A stretch of 64,000 nucleotides of DNA from SIG607 sp045601805 (GCA_045601805.1 JAZSAJ010000059.1:62001-126000); one strand, 5' to 3'; positions 9,208 to 17,519 are shown, numbered from the stretch's first letter. Translations and numbers: made by a program. The notes: generated from the sequence alone by a model not told the origin.

Positions 9208-11403
9208 TTACTTAATAAATTCAATTTCAAGCAAATGGCGTTGCACCTTTGCTAAATCTAAAAGCGAAATTTTGTTATCGCCGCTAACATCGGCCGCCTT
9301 AAAGTAAATGCCGGTTTGAAGTTCAATTTCAAGAATATGCCGTTGTACTTTTGCTAAATCTATAAGCGAAATTTTGCCGTCACCGCTAACATCGCCCTTT
9401 ACTATGGCGGTGAAGCTTTTAAATATGCTGCCGTCACTATGCAAAATTTCTAAAATATCGCCCGTAGCAACATTGCCCGTTTTGGTTTGCCCTTTGGCGT
9501 TTTTAACCACAGCGCTTCCGTTTTTAACATTAAGTTTTGAAATTAGCGTACCAACTTCGGTGCCGGGTGCAATTCCGCTTACTTCCTTTTCGGTAAAGGT
9601 GTAGCTTTCTGTATATTCGGGTGCGCCCTCGCTATATTCCCCTCGCACAACAACAAGCGTATAAACATTTTCTTTACCGCTTGTTGCGGTTACCTTAATT
9701 TGAATTTTATTTGTGCCAACTTTAAGTTGGTGTTCGCCGGCACCGCTTACTTTTGCGCTTTGGTTTTTGGGTACAGCGTTTACATATATTGATTTTACAG
9801 GCCCATCAACAATAAGTTCATAGGTGTTATTATAAAAGTCAAAGGTTGGAGAAAGCGAATAACCGTCAATTGTAAGCGAATCTAAATAACAGTTGTTGTC
9901 GCCGCTGGTTGAGGGGTAAGGCGCAACCGTTTCGGGCATATTTTTATAAACGGGAATTTTAAACACAAGTGCTTTATCAAGCATTGTTAAATATGCTTCT
10001 TTTGTGTTTTTGCCCTCTTTATCGGCGCCCTCAATGTTGGTCATATATTGGTGCAAGTTATATGGCGGTGACACAACATTAAATTTTTTATAATAAAGTG
10101 TGTCTTGGCCTACGCGTATATAGTCTTTTGCGTAAAATTCGGCGCCGCCCATTATTGATTTTACCCTTGTGTTCCAAGGGCGCGACAGCGAACCGCTTCC
10201 CTTTGCATAAGCAAGACCTGCTTGAACAGAATCAAGCCCACCGTGCGGATAGGCGTTTATGTTAAGAAAGTTATAATACCCTTCGTACCCTGCTACTTTA
10301 CCCGAAATTGAACCGCTGTTACCTGCACTGCCCTGTTCAAGCAATATCATTGCAGCTAACGAATAGGGGCTCATTCCGTAAGTTTTGCCTGCGGCAATAA
10401 GTACATCGTTATAGGTTTTATAGGTTTCGTGCTCTTCGGGTAAATTACCCTCCATAAAAGTACCGTTTAAAAGTTGTTGAAGCGACTCTTTTGTGTGAAG
10501 CGTTGCATCGTAACTCATACCAACAAACTGAAAAATATTATTGCTGGTTAAAAAGTTTCTTGGGTCTAAATAATAAGCAACCACCCTGCTGTCTGCCGCG
10601 CACCAGTTACTTCCCTCAAAAACGGTGTAGGTACCGGTGTTAAAGTTATATGCACCTGCCTGCATTGAACGCCAAGCAGGGTAAGAAGTTTGAATAAGAC
10701 TTCTGCCAAGAGTGGTTTGCGCCGCCAAGGTATCTGCCCAAGTTACCGAAAGTTTATCTGCCTTAAATATCCAGTTGGGGTAAACTGCATGAAGTTTACG
10801 AAGCGGCTCTTTATAACTTTCTGGGAAACCCTGTTCGGTTAAATATTCTTCAAATGCCTTATCATAAACATATTCGGCATAAAGTTCAACGGTGGTGTTG
10901 TAAACATAGCCCGTATAGGTTACGGAATTCACTTCAGTCGTAGCGTAATACCACATATCGCCGTCAGTATCAAGCGCTTCGCCCAAAATTTTAACAACCG
11001 CGCCCTGTGTAAGGGTTATAACCAATTTATTCCATGTTCCCGGTGCGCTTCGCATATTTGTTGAAGCACGGGTTACACGGCCAAAAATATTCTTGCCGCT
11101 TGCAGAATTAAGCCCAACATAATCGGAATGTATAAAACCGCTTTGCCCTGTAGAAAGGGTTACGGCATACCATTTATCGCCAGCCGACGAAGTGCTTTCG
11201 CCCGTTACATTAAGGGGTTGTCCGTTATATGTTGTGCACACTATGTCGTATTCTTTACCTGCACCCTTTCGCATATTAACGCTCGTACCATTTACATATC
11301 CGTTATATGTTTCTTCTGCAGAAGTAACAAACGGTACCAAAAGCACCGTAACCATTATAAATATTGCAAGTAAAACCGATATTAGTTTCTTGCACTTCTT
11401 CAT
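9208..11403 (-). CDS. Secreted SH3/glucosaminidase/dockerin protein
   Basis: 731 residues. Signal peptide ~1-30, two bacterial SH3 domains (~33-92 and ~98-165, both with NMRxxxG), then a glucosaminidase region (~200-450) with SPYSLAAMILLEQGSAGNSG and YNFLNINAYPHGG. The glucosaminidase contains the likely catalytic Glu of GH73-type enzymes. A cadherin-like beta-sandwich (~485-575) and a C-terminal dockerin (~668-731) with two calcium-loop repeats (DVSGDGKISLIDLAKVQRH and DVSGDNKISLLDLAKVQRH) follow. It would cut the glycan chain of peptidoglycan while held at the surface by the neighbouring cohesin. The ATG at 11403 follows GGAAGGTTG; the longer frame runs into the promoter. First gene of the envelope operon. 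Confidence 0.88.
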   Translation of the reverse strand: MKKCKKLISVLLAIFIMVTVLLVPFVTSAEETYNGYVNGTSVNMRKGAGKEYDIVCTTYNGQPLNVTGESTSSAGDKWYAVTLSTGQSGFIHSDYVGLNSASGKNIFGRVTRASTNMRSAPGTWNKLVITLTQGAVVKILGEALDTDGDMWYYATTEVNSVTYTGYVYNTTVELYAEYVYDKAFEEYLTEQGFPESYKEPLRKLHAVYPNWIFKADKLSVTWADTLAAQTTLGRSLIQTSYPAWRSMQAGAYNFNTGTYTVFEGSNWCAADSRVVAYYLDPRNFLTSNNIFQFVGMSYDATLHTKESLQQLLNGTFMEGNLPEEHETYKTYNDVLIAAGKTYGMSPYSLAAMILLEQGSAGNSGSISGKVAGYEGYYNFLNINAYPHGGLDSVQAGLAYAKGSGSLSRPWNTRVKSIMGGAEFYAKDYIRVGQDTLYYKKFNVVSPPYNLHQYMTNIEGADKEGKNTKEAYLTMLDKALVFKIPVYKNMPETVAPYPSTSGDNNCYLDSLTIDGYSLSPTFDFYNNTYELIVDGPVKSIYVNAVPKNQSAKVSGAGEHQLKVGTNKIQIKVTATSGKENVYTLVVVRGEYSEGAPEYTESYTFTEKEVSGIAPGTEVGTLISKLNVKNGSAVVKNAKGQTKTGNVATGDILEILHSDGSIFKSFTAIVKGDVSGDGKISLIDLAKVQRHILEIELQTGIYFKAADVSGDNKISLLDLAKVQRHLLEIEFIK

Positions 11404-11446
11404 AAAAACAACCTTCCGCAAAATAGTAAATAATATATCAATATAT

Positions 11447-11475
11447 ATTATAATTCTACACGCCTTTAATGTCAA
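11447..11475 (-). promoter_or_regulatory. Consensus sigma-A promoter of the envelope operon
   Basis: On the minus strand TTGACA (11470-11475), 17-base spacer, TATAAT (11447-11452): a perfect match to consensus. It directs transcription into the dockerin gene and probably the nine genes after it. Confidence 0.85.
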
Positions 11476-11502
11476 CAAAAAAAGCCCTCTTATGAGGGCT
11501 TT
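11476..11502 (-). terminator. Terminator of the HMA-domain gene
   Basis: GAGGGCTTT/AAAGCCCTC arms (11494-11502 and 11481-11489) with a T-run on the minus strand. It ends just before the -35 box of the next promoter, insulating the two units. Confidence 0.85.
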
Positions 11503-11505
11503 GCC

Positions 11506-11724
11506 TTATATTACCACCTTGCAGTCGGGTTCAACCGTTTTTATTACGGCAAGTGCGGTTTTAAGCACATTGTCAAAATCATTATCGTTTGCTTCTATAG
11601 TTAGTTTACTTGCCAAAAAATTAACCGAAACCAATAATACTTCGGGGATTTTTTTAATTTCTTCTTCCATTTTTGCAGCGCAATGCGCACAGTCAAGGTC
11701 TTCTATTACAAAGGTTTTTTTCAT
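11506..11724 (-). CDS. Heavy-metal-associated (HMA) domain protein
   Basis: 72 residues forming one HMA fold, beginning MKKTFVIEDLDCAHCAAKM. The CxxC sits in DCAHC as in copper chaperones and the N-terminal domains of CopA/CadA ATPases. No ATPase gene is adjacent. The ATG at 11724 follows GGGGAT; the longer upstream frame runs through the promoter and is not real. It has its own promoter and terminator. Metal specificity (Cu, Zn or Cd) cannot be assigned from the motif alone. Confidence 0.88.
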   Translation of the reverse strand: MKKTFVIEDLDCAHCAAKMEEEIKKIPEVLLVSVNFLASKLTIEANDNDFDNVLKTALAVIKTVEPDCKVVI

Positions 11725-11757
11725 TTTGCTATCCCCTTTTAGTTTTTTTACCTTTTT

Positions 11758-11786
11758 ATTATACTTATTACGGTTTTTATTGTCAA
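11758..11786 (-). promoter_or_regulatory. Sigma-A promoter of the HMA gene
   Basis: Minus-strand TTGACA (11781-11786), 17 bases, TATAAT (11758-11763). A perfect consensus match, divergent from the pduL promoter 8 bases away. Confidence 0.85.
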
Positions 11787-11793
11787 GTTGCTC

Positions 11794-11821
11794 TTGAAAC
11801 TTTACAAAAATGTGATAAAAT
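11794..11821 (+). promoter_or_regulatory. Promoter of pduL-hemW
   Basis: TTGAAA (11794-11799), 16 bases, extended -10 TGATAAAAT (TAAAAT at 11816-11821). The SD AAAGGAG follows at about 11837. Confidence 0.7.
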
Positions 11822-11853
11822 AGAGTTAAAGACAAAAAAAGGAGTTTTTTATT

Positions 11854-12429
11854 ATGAAAAAAACAGTTTTAGTTGAAATTTCTGCACGCCATGTACATGT
11901 TAGCGAAGCAGACTTGGAAGTTTTGTTTGGCAAGGGTTACAAACTTACCCCCAAAAAAGACCTTTCTCAGCCGGGCCAATTTGCTTGTGAAGAACGCGTT
12001 ACCGTTGTTGGTCCCAAGCGCGAACTTGCAGGTGTTTCTATTTTAGGCCCCTGCCGTAAAGAAACTCAGGTTGAAATTTCTTTAACCGATGCCCGCAGCA
12101 TTGGTGTTAAAGCCGAAATTCGCGAATCGGGTGACCTTGACGGCACACAAGGTATTAAACTTGTTGGCCCATGCGGTGAAGTAGAACTCACTAAAGGTGT
12201 TATTGCCGCAAAACGCCATATTCATATGACCCCTGCCGACGCTGAAAAATACGGCATTGTTGATAAACAAAATGTGCTTGTTAAAATAGAAGGCACTGGC
12301 AGAGCACTTATTTTTGATGATGTTGTGGCCCGAGTAAGCCCCTCTTATGCACTTGCTATGCACCTTGACACCGACGAAGCCAACGCAGCCGCTATTGCAG
12401 GTTGCACCGAGGGCGAAATTGTTGGATAA
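11854..12429 (+). CDS. pduL: PduL-type phosphate acyltransferase
   Basis: 191 residues made of two related halves carrying the metal-binding His motifs SARHVHVS (near residue 10) and AAKRHIHMTPADAEKYG (near 120). It interconverts acyl-CoA plus phosphate with acyl phosphate and CoA, commonly acetyl or propionyl, feeding acetate kinase. No microcompartment shell genes and no encapsulation-peptide-like N-terminal extension are visible, so this is probably the cytosolic housekeeping form that replaces Pta. hemW starts inside its last codons. Confidence 0.92.
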   Translation: MKKTVLVEISARHVHVSEADLEVLFGKGYKLTPKKDLSQPGQFACEERVTVVGPKRELAGVSILGPCRKETQVEISLTDARSIGVKAEIRESGDLDGTQGIKLVGPCGEVELTKGVIAAKRHIHMTPADAEKYGIVDKQNVLVKIEGTGRALIFDDVVARVSPSYALAMHLDTDEANAAAIAGCTEGEIVG

Positions 12430-13546
12430 TTCATTAGGGTTATACATACATATCCCCTTTTGCAAGAAAAAGTGCGCTTATTGTGATTTTTACAGCGGTT
12501 TTTTAACCGAAGAAGTTGAAAGCGCATATGTTAAAACTTTAATTAGTGAACTAAAAAAATGGGGCGGTCTTACTGACCGCCCTGTTAATACTGTGTATTT
12601 TGGCGGCGGTACTCCGTCTACTTTAAGTGCAACCAATGTGTTGGCGGTTTTAAAGGCAATTTATAATAACTTTAAGGTTACAAGTGACGCCGAAATAACT
12701 TTTGAAGTAAACCCCGACACCGTAAATTTTAATTATTTAAAAACCCTTAAAAACGGCGGAATTAACCGCTTATCCATTGGTTTACAGTCGGCAAATGACG
12801 ACGCGTTAAAACTGCTTGGCAGAACGCACAGTTTCGCCCAAACCATAAATTGTTTTAAATTGGCGCGCAAGGCAGGTTTTAACAATATTTCGCTTGATAT
12901 TATGTTGGCTTTGCCCGAAGAAAAAAGCAGTTTAGACACCACCCTAAAGGCAATATTAGACCTTTCGCCCGAACATATTTCTGCGTATATGCTAACGCTT
13001 GAAGAAAACACCGCGCTTTACAAAAAACAAGATGTTTTACCTATTAAAAATGACGATGAATATGCCGAAGAATATTTAAAAACCTGCGCATATTTTGAAG
13101 AAAACGGTTATATTCATTACGAAATTTCAAACTTTTGTAAAGAGGGTTACGAAAGTAAACACAACAGCCGTTATTGGCAAGGAAAAGAATATATTGGCTT
13201 TGGGCCGTCGGCTTATTCTTTTTTCCAAAACAAACGCTTTCATTTTGACCGAAATTTACAACAGTATATTAAAAACCCCACCCCTGTTTACGATGAAGAC
13301 GGCGGCGGAATTTTTGAATATATTATGCTTAATTTACGGCTTAAAAACGGCATAAATAACGGCGTTATTAAAGAAAAATTCGGCAAGGTTTTTTCCAAAA
13401 AATTCATTAAAAAAGCCAAATTTTTAAGCGAACTTGGGCTCACTGTGTTTAACGGTGAAACCCTTTATTTAACAAACCAAGGTATGTTAGTTAGTAACAG
13501 TATTATTACAGAATTTATAAGTGAGGAATTTTATGAGGACATATAA
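12422..13546 (+). CDS. hemW: Radical SAM HemW-family protein
   Basis: 374 residues. The radical-SAM cluster motif is YIHIPFCKKKCAYCDFYS at the N-terminus (Cx3Cx2C), followed by VNTVYFGGGTPS, EVNPDTV, RLSIGLQS and the C-terminal HemW region beginning YWQGKEYIGFGPSAYS. HemW is a heme-binding chaperone-like relative of HemN, not a proven oxidase. The TTG at 12422 is chosen: GAGGG lies 8 bases upstream, and the longer frame to 12347 would lie inside pduL. It overlaps pduL by 8 bases and the next gene by 14, so it is translationally coupled on both sides. Confidence 0.9.
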   Translation: MDNSLGLYIHIPFCKKKCAYCDFYSGFLTEEVESAYVKTLISELKKWGGLTDRPVNTVYFGGGTPSTLSATNVLAVLKAIYNNFKVTSDAEITFEVNPDTVNFNYLKTLKNGGINRLSIGLQSANDDALKLLGRTHSFAQTINCFKLARKAGFNNISLDIMLALPEEKSSLDTTLKAILDLSPEHISAYMLTLEENTALYKKQDVLPIKNDDEYAEEYLKTCAYFEENGYIHYEISNFCKEGYESKHNSRYWQGKEYIGFGPSAYSFFQNKRFHFDRNLQQYIKNPTPVYDEDGGGIFEYIMLNLRLKNGINNGVIKEKFGKVFSKKFIKKAKFLSELGLTVFNGETLYLTNQGMLVSNSIITEFISEEFYEDI

Positions 13547-14135
13547 AATTCATTTAATTAGGCACGGTTTAACCGACGCTAATTTGACGGGCGCCTACAT
13601 TGGCACAACCGATTTACCCCTTTGCGCTGAGGGTGTTGCCGCCCTTAAAAATTTAACCGAAAAAATTAGTTATCCCCCAGCTGAAAAGGTTTATTCAAGC
13701 CCACTTTTAAGGTGCCGACAAACTGCTAAAATTATTTACCCAAACAGTGATATTACGGTTATTGATAACCTTAAAGAATACGATTTTGGTGAGTTTGAAA
13801 ATAAAACCGCACTTCAACTTGAAAGCCATAGTGATTTTTTCCGTTGGACAAGCGGTGAAATTTCTTCGCCACCGGGCGGTGAGGATTCTACCGAATTTGC
13901 AAAGCGCATTTGCGTAGGGCTTCACCAAATTGTGCTTGATATGATGGAAAGCGGTATTTTTGAAGCAAGTGTAATTATGCACGGCGGCGCAATTATGACC
14001 TTGCTTTCTTGCACGGCACTGCCCCGAAAGCGCAATTTAGAATGGGCAACTGCCGAAGGCCGCGGTTACACCGTAAAAATAACCCCCTCGCTTTACCACA
14101 GCAGCGGAGTTATTGAAGTAGTAAATGAAATATAA
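13533..14135 (+). CDS. Histidine phosphatase family protein
   Basis: 200 residues of the phosphoglycerate-mutase-like superfamily. Phosphorylated His lies in IHLIRHGLTDAN at the N-terminus, LLRCRQTA is the usual Arg/Thr site, and the second catalytic His is in VIMHGGAI. It could be an alpha-ribazole phosphatase (CobC-like), a broad phosphatase or a mutase; no cobalamin genes are nearby. The ATG at 13533 follows GTGAGGAA. Last gene of pduL-hemW, ending at a strong terminator. Confidence 0.85.
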   Translation: MRTYKIHLIRHGLTDANLTGAYIGTTDLPLCAEGVAALKNLTEKISYPPAEKVYSSPLLRCRQTAKIIYPNSDITVIDNLKEYDFGEFENKTALQLESHSDFFRWTSGEISSPPGGEDSTEFAKRICVGLHQIVLDMMESGIFEASVIMHGGAIMTLLSCTALPRKRNLEWATAEGRGYTVKITPSLYHSSGVIEVVNEI

Positions 14136-14141
14136 AACGAT

Positions 14142-14175
14142 AAAAAACACTATGACTTTTGTCATAGTGTTTTTT
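14142..14175. terminator. Bidirectional terminator
   Basis: A 15-base stem, AAAAAACACTATGAC (14142-14156) with its complement (14161-14175), A-rich on one side and T-rich on the other. It serves the phosphatase (plus) and the SLOG gene (minus). Confidence 0.9.
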
Positions 14176-14611
14176 ATATTTTCAAACTTCCAAGGTTAAT
14201 TATTGTGAGCCCTTTACTTTTCGCTTGTTTTACAAATTTGTATGCACCGCCCCATGTATTATTTATGTAGCAAATACAATATTGTGCCTTGCTAATCAAC
14301 CACCTGTTTCTTCTTTCTATAGCAAAACGCGGCGGTGATAGTTCCAATCCATCAGGATAAATACTGCAATCTTGATATAAATAATAATTGGAATTTGGGG
14401 TTGGCAAATAAGCGAGTACTACCGAGTAAGATATGTGACGATAATTATGTTTAAGCATCTTTAGACAAGCCAAAACTAAACTGTCAAAATGCCCTTGGTG
14501 CCCTACATAGAACTCATCTACACCATTTTGTATAAGTTCCTCAATGGCACAATACAAAACATTTTTATCAAAACCATAACAATCTCTGTGACCAAAAAAG
14601 GTACAAACCAT
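14174..14611 (-). CDS. SLOG/DUF1273-like protein
   Basis: 145 residues starting MVCTFFGHRDCYGF. The GHR motif, a central EFYVGHQGHFDSL strand-loop and the late AQYCICYINNTWGGAYK are typical of SLOG-superfamily nucleotide-ligand-binding (DUF1273/YpsA-like) proteins. Related SLOG proteins act as nucleotide sensors or processing enzymes, but the function of this subgroup is not known. The ATG at 14611 follows GAGGG; the longer frame to 14950 would run through the regulatory region and over the XRE gene. Divergent from an XRE regulator. A second family member lies at 33842, also beside an XRE gene. Confidence 0.75.
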   Translation of the reverse strand: MVCTFFGHRDCYGFDKNVLYCAIEELIQNGVDEFYVGHQGHFDSLVLACLKMLKHNYRHISYSVVLAYLPTPNSNYYLYQDCSIYPDGLELSPPRFAIERRNRWLISKAQYCICYINNTWGGAYKFVKQAKSKGLTIINLGSLKI

Positions 14612-14629
14612 TTTTTTACCCTCTTTCAT

Positions 14630-14729
14630 TTGCGATATATCGCAATTATACCACACAATTCGGAAATTTGCGATATATCCCACACGATTTGTCGTAATTT
14701 GGGTTAAAATTATTCTACGACATATCGTA
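14630..14729. promoter_or_regulatory. Operator cluster between SLOG and XRE genes
   Basis: Four related palindromes: TTGCGATATATCGCAA (14630-14645, perfect), a half-matching TTGCGATATATCC (14668-14680), ACGATTTGTCGT (14684-14695) and TACGACATATCGTA (14716-14729). The first abuts the SLOG -10 box, the others flank the likely XRE promoter. This is the layout of a self-regulating divergent repressor. Confidence 0.75.
14645..14653 (-). promoter_or_regulatory. Extended -10 promoter of the SLOG gene
   Basis: Minus-strand TGGTATAAT (TATAAT at 14645-14650) with no good -35 box. The perfect palindrome at 14630-14645 covers the expected start site, so bound repressor would block it. Confidence 0.6.
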
Positions 14730-14744
14730 AAGGAGGAACCATTT

Positions 14745-14987
14745 GTGCGCACAAAGGAAGCAATTGCAAATAGAATAATAGCACTTTGTAATGAGCGCAA
14801 TATTGCTGTAAACGAATTAGCAAACATATCGGGTGTTTCTCCATCAACTGTATACAGTATTTTAAATGAAAAAAGCAAAAATCCCGGTGCAATTACAATT
14901 AAAAAATTATGTGACGGTTTGGACATTACTTTAGGTGAATTCTTCAGCACAACCGAGTTTGATGAATTGGAACAAGAAATTAAATAA
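14745..14987 (+). CDS. XRE-family HTH regulator
   Basis: 80 residues, a single helix-turn-helix of the Cro/C1 type: RIIALCNERNIAVNELANIS followed by the recognition helix region GVSPSTVYSILN and ITIKKLCDGLDITLGEFF, which is the usual end of such domains. The GTG start at 14745 has an ideal AAAGGAGG 7 bases upstream. Divergent from the SLOG gene with palindromic operators between them, so it probably represses both. No second domain; ligand or protease control is unknown. Confidence 0.9.
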   Translation: MRTKEAIANRIIALCNERNIAVNELANISGVSPSTVYSILNEKSKNPGAITIKKLCDGLDITLGEFFSTTEFDELEQEIK

Positions 14988-15004
14988 TTTTTTATAAATT
15001 AAAA

Positions 15005-15034
15005 CACCGCAGAGTTTTCTGCGGTGCTTTTTTA
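15005..15034. terminator. Bidirectional terminator
   Basis: CACCGCAGA (15005-15013) pairs with TCTGCGGTG (15018-15026), followed by CTTTTTT. It closes the XRE gene and, on the other strand, spoIIE. Confidence 0.88.
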
Positions 15035-17359
15035 TGTTTTTTGAATGATTGCTGCTATTACGGTTATATCGTCTTGGTGGTTATCGTTTCTTCGGCGGTG
15101 GGCACATTCGCTTATTCTTTGAGCCAATGCCTGTGCCGAACCAACCGTCCAACTTTCAAGTTCGGCGCTTATCCATTCGGTTCCGTTTGCCACCGCGCCG
15201 TCGGAAAGCATTAAAATTATATCGTCTTTTTTAAGTGTTATTACCGCTTTATCAAAATTTACCCCGCGCAACACGCCAATTGGCAAGGAACTACTTTGCG
15301 CTTTACTGGCTTTTCCGCCTCGCCTTACAAGAGTAGGCGCCGCCCCTGCCTTTAGTAAATGGGTTTTTCCCGTAAACAAATCAAGGGACACAATATCCAT
15401 TGTGGCGGTTGATTCATCGCTTGATTTAAAAAGCATTGAAGAGTTAAGTATTTTAAGCGCAGAATCAAAACCAAAGCCCGATTTTATTAAACGGCTCATA
15501 ACTTTACTTGCCATTGCCGAATCTACCGCGGCTCTGCCGCCTGTTCCCATTCCGTCTGACAAAATCATTATTAAATTACCTTTGCCGTCAAAAAAGTATT
15601 CGTAAGCATCGCCGCACACAGCACCATCGTTACTGCAAATTTGGGCAGCGCCGACTTCGGCGGTAAAGTTTGCGTGTTCGGTTGCCGAAATAAAGGTGTC
15701 TTCCTTTAAAACAGTTATGTTTGGCGGGTCAAAATCGCGGTCGCAACAAGCCGATAATGTGTTCATAATTTTTGCCCTGTTTAACACGGTATCACCGCCG
15801 CTTTTTACCCTAATTTCAACACTCATACGGTCGTTATTATCAAGCCGAACGCCACATTCTTTTACAATTATGTTTATGTTTTTAAGGGATGATGCCACTC
15901 GGCTTGCCGTAACGGTATCAAATCTTTCGTCGGTGTCAAATTCTTCGGCAAGTTCGGTTAACATACTTGAAAGTCCGCTAAACTGGTCAGACACAACACC
16001 GCGTATTTCGTTTAATCTTTTTTCTGCCGAAACGCCTTTCGCGTATTCACTATAGTACTTATAAACTGCATTGCCAACATTTTCGGGCCTTAAACATCGG
16101 CCTTTAAATTCGCTGTCGGCAAGGGAACTAAGCGGTGTATGATTACATTTTACGCCCTTTGTCATATCTATTACGGCAGCTAAAGTTTGGTCGTATTTTG
16201 TTTCCCAACAATACATTTGAAGCGAACAACCCTTACACGCTTCACACTCTATTTTATGTATAATGCTTTTAAAATCGGGGGCGTTTATTTTTGAAAGTTC
16301 ACTTGCAACCGAAGAGGCGGTGTTGCTAACATCTAACAACGCGTGGGAAGCAAATTTAAGGCGCATTGTAAGGCCTTTTTTTAGGCCGTCGGGTTTTATT
16401 ACACTAACCCTGCCTGCAAAAAGTTTGCCAAAACCAACACACGCCGTTTTTGGCAAAACCAAATAAACAACCGAACCAATAATACATTCTATTAAAAGCC
16501 CAACGCTTTGGTTATTAAAACCGTATATTGCCGCGCCAATTAGTGATGAAGCCAAAAAAGCAAGGGTTTGTGCTATTTTACCAATATCGGAAAAAACACC
16601 TGCCATAAGCCCCGAAAAGCAAAGCATAAGGGGCAGCGGCAAAGAATTATTTGCCAACGCCGCGCAAACTGCACAGGCAATGCCAAAAACCGCCCCTGCG
16701 CTAACATTACCGTAACGGGCGGCTATTAAAATTAAAAGAGCAGATATTATTCTGCCTAAAGACAGCGAAAAAAGGGTTACATCGTAAAGCCCCAAAAGAA
16801 CAATATTTACCGCCAAAGTAGCTGCGCAAAGTTGTTCTGATGACAACCCTGTGTCGCCCTTTGCTATGCTTTCGGCTGCCCTTTTAACAAAATAAGCGCC
16901 AAGCAACGAAAATACGGCTTCACAAAAGGCAAAAAGTACTCCTCCTTTTATTGTGCGAAGCGAAGCAACACCGGTAAAAAACACCGATAAAAATGCAATA
17001 AAAGAAGCAAAAACAGCGCTGTTTTTAACACTTTTAATTCTTTCGGTTAAAAGGCGAATTGCCAAAACACAAAAAATTGCCGCTATGTACCTAAAACCGC
17101 CGTTCCCAAAAACAGGAAACAAACTTCCGGCAAAAGTGCCAAAACTAACCGAAACCAGCGTGTTATAAGGGCAACCTGCCAAAACGCTTATTCCAAACGG
17201 CAAGAACTTGTCCGCCACGCCTGCCCTTGCACTAAAAAAACCAATAACGGCAAACAGTGCGTGAGACAGTATAATCTCAATAATTTCCTTTGCCGTTAGG
17301 TGTGTGCTTTTGCTTATTTTATCTATTTTTTGTTTTAGTATACTTGCTTGTTCTTTCAT
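15032..17359 (-). CDS. spoIIE: Stage II sporulation protein E
   Basis: 775 residues. The N-terminal ~300 form about ten membrane helices after a cytoplasmic segment. A central region follows with a Cys cluster (CEACKGCSLQMYCW), and the last ~200 are a PP2C phosphatase: SDGMGTGGRAAVDSA, STATMDIVSLDL, LKAGAAPTLV and MLSDGAVANG carry the metal-binding Asp/Gly residues. SpoIIE dephosphorylates SpoIIAA to release sigma-F and takes part in the polar septum. ATG 17359 is preferred because the -10 box at 17386-17391 would place the TTG start of the longer frame upstream of the transcript. GGACGGTG precedes the ATG. Direct evidence of a spore former. Confidence 0.93.
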   Translation of the reverse strand: MKEQASILKQKIDKISKSTHLTAKEIIEIILSHALFAVIGFFSARAGVADKFLPFGISVLAGCPYNTLVSVSFGTFAGSLFPVFGNGGFRYIAAIFCVLAIRLLTERIKSVKNSAVFASFIAFLSVFFTGVASLRTIKGGVLFAFCEAVFSLLGAYFVKRAAESIAKGDTGLSSEQLCAATLAVNIVLLGLYDVTLFSLSLGRIISALLILIAARYGNVSAGAVFGIACAVCAALANNSLPLPLMLCFSGLMAGVFSDIGKIAQTLAFLASSLIGAAIYGFNNQSVGLLIECIIGSVVYLVLPKTACVGFGKLFAGRVSVIKPDGLKKGLTMRLKFASHALLDVSNTASSVASELSKINAPDFKSIIHKIECEACKGCSLQMYCWETKYDQTLAAVIDMTKGVKCNHTPLSSLADSEFKGRCLRPENVGNAVYKYYSEYAKGVSAEKRLNEIRGVVSDQFSGLSSMLTELAEEFDTDERFDTVTASRVASSLKNINIIVKECGVRLDNNDRMSVEIRVKSGGDTVLNRAKIMNTLSACCDRDFDPPNITVLKEDTFISATEHANFTAEVGAAQICSNDGAVCGDAYEYFFDGKGNLIMILSDGMGTGGRAAVDSAMASKVMSRLIKSGFGFDSALKILNSSMLFKSSDESTATMDIVSLDLFTGKTHLLKAGAAPTLVRRGGKASKAQSSSLPIGVLRGVNFDKAVITLKKDDIILMLSDGAVANGTEWISAELESWTVGSAQALAQRISECAHRRRNDNHQDDITVIAAIIQKT

Positions 17360-17385
17360 TTTTACACCGTCCGTTTTTTTCTTCA

Positions 17386-17419
17386 ATTATAATTCACAAA
17401 ATGCAAAGTTTTTGTCAGA
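17386..17419 (-). promoter_or_regulatory. Candidate Spo0A-controlled spoIIE promoter
   Basis: Minus strand: CTGACA (17413-17418) and TATAAT (17386-17391) separated by 21 bases, the long spacing known for Bacillus subtilis spoIIE. The -35 hexamer overlaps TTTGTCAGA (17411-17419, plus strand), close to an 0A box (TTTGTCRAA). No acceptable -35 exists at 17 bases. Confidence 0.55.
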
Positions 17420-17519
17420 ACGGGGCGGTCGGTTATGGGGAGTTTTGGGTGCAAAAAGAAAAAGACAGCAAAGAATAATCAAATAGGGTTTTGTTTTGTC
17501 GGGTTTTGCGGTGAAAATA

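Noticed and set aside
11854..12429. Bacterial microcompartment locus
   Set aside because: PduL stands alone without shell proteins, aldehyde dehydrogenase or a targeting extension.
14612..14950. N-terminal extension of the SLOG frame (open to 14950 on the minus strand)
   Set aside because: It crosses both promoters and the operators and overlaps the XRE gene; ATG 14611 has a clean GAGGG site and begins at the family's MVCTFFGHR motif.
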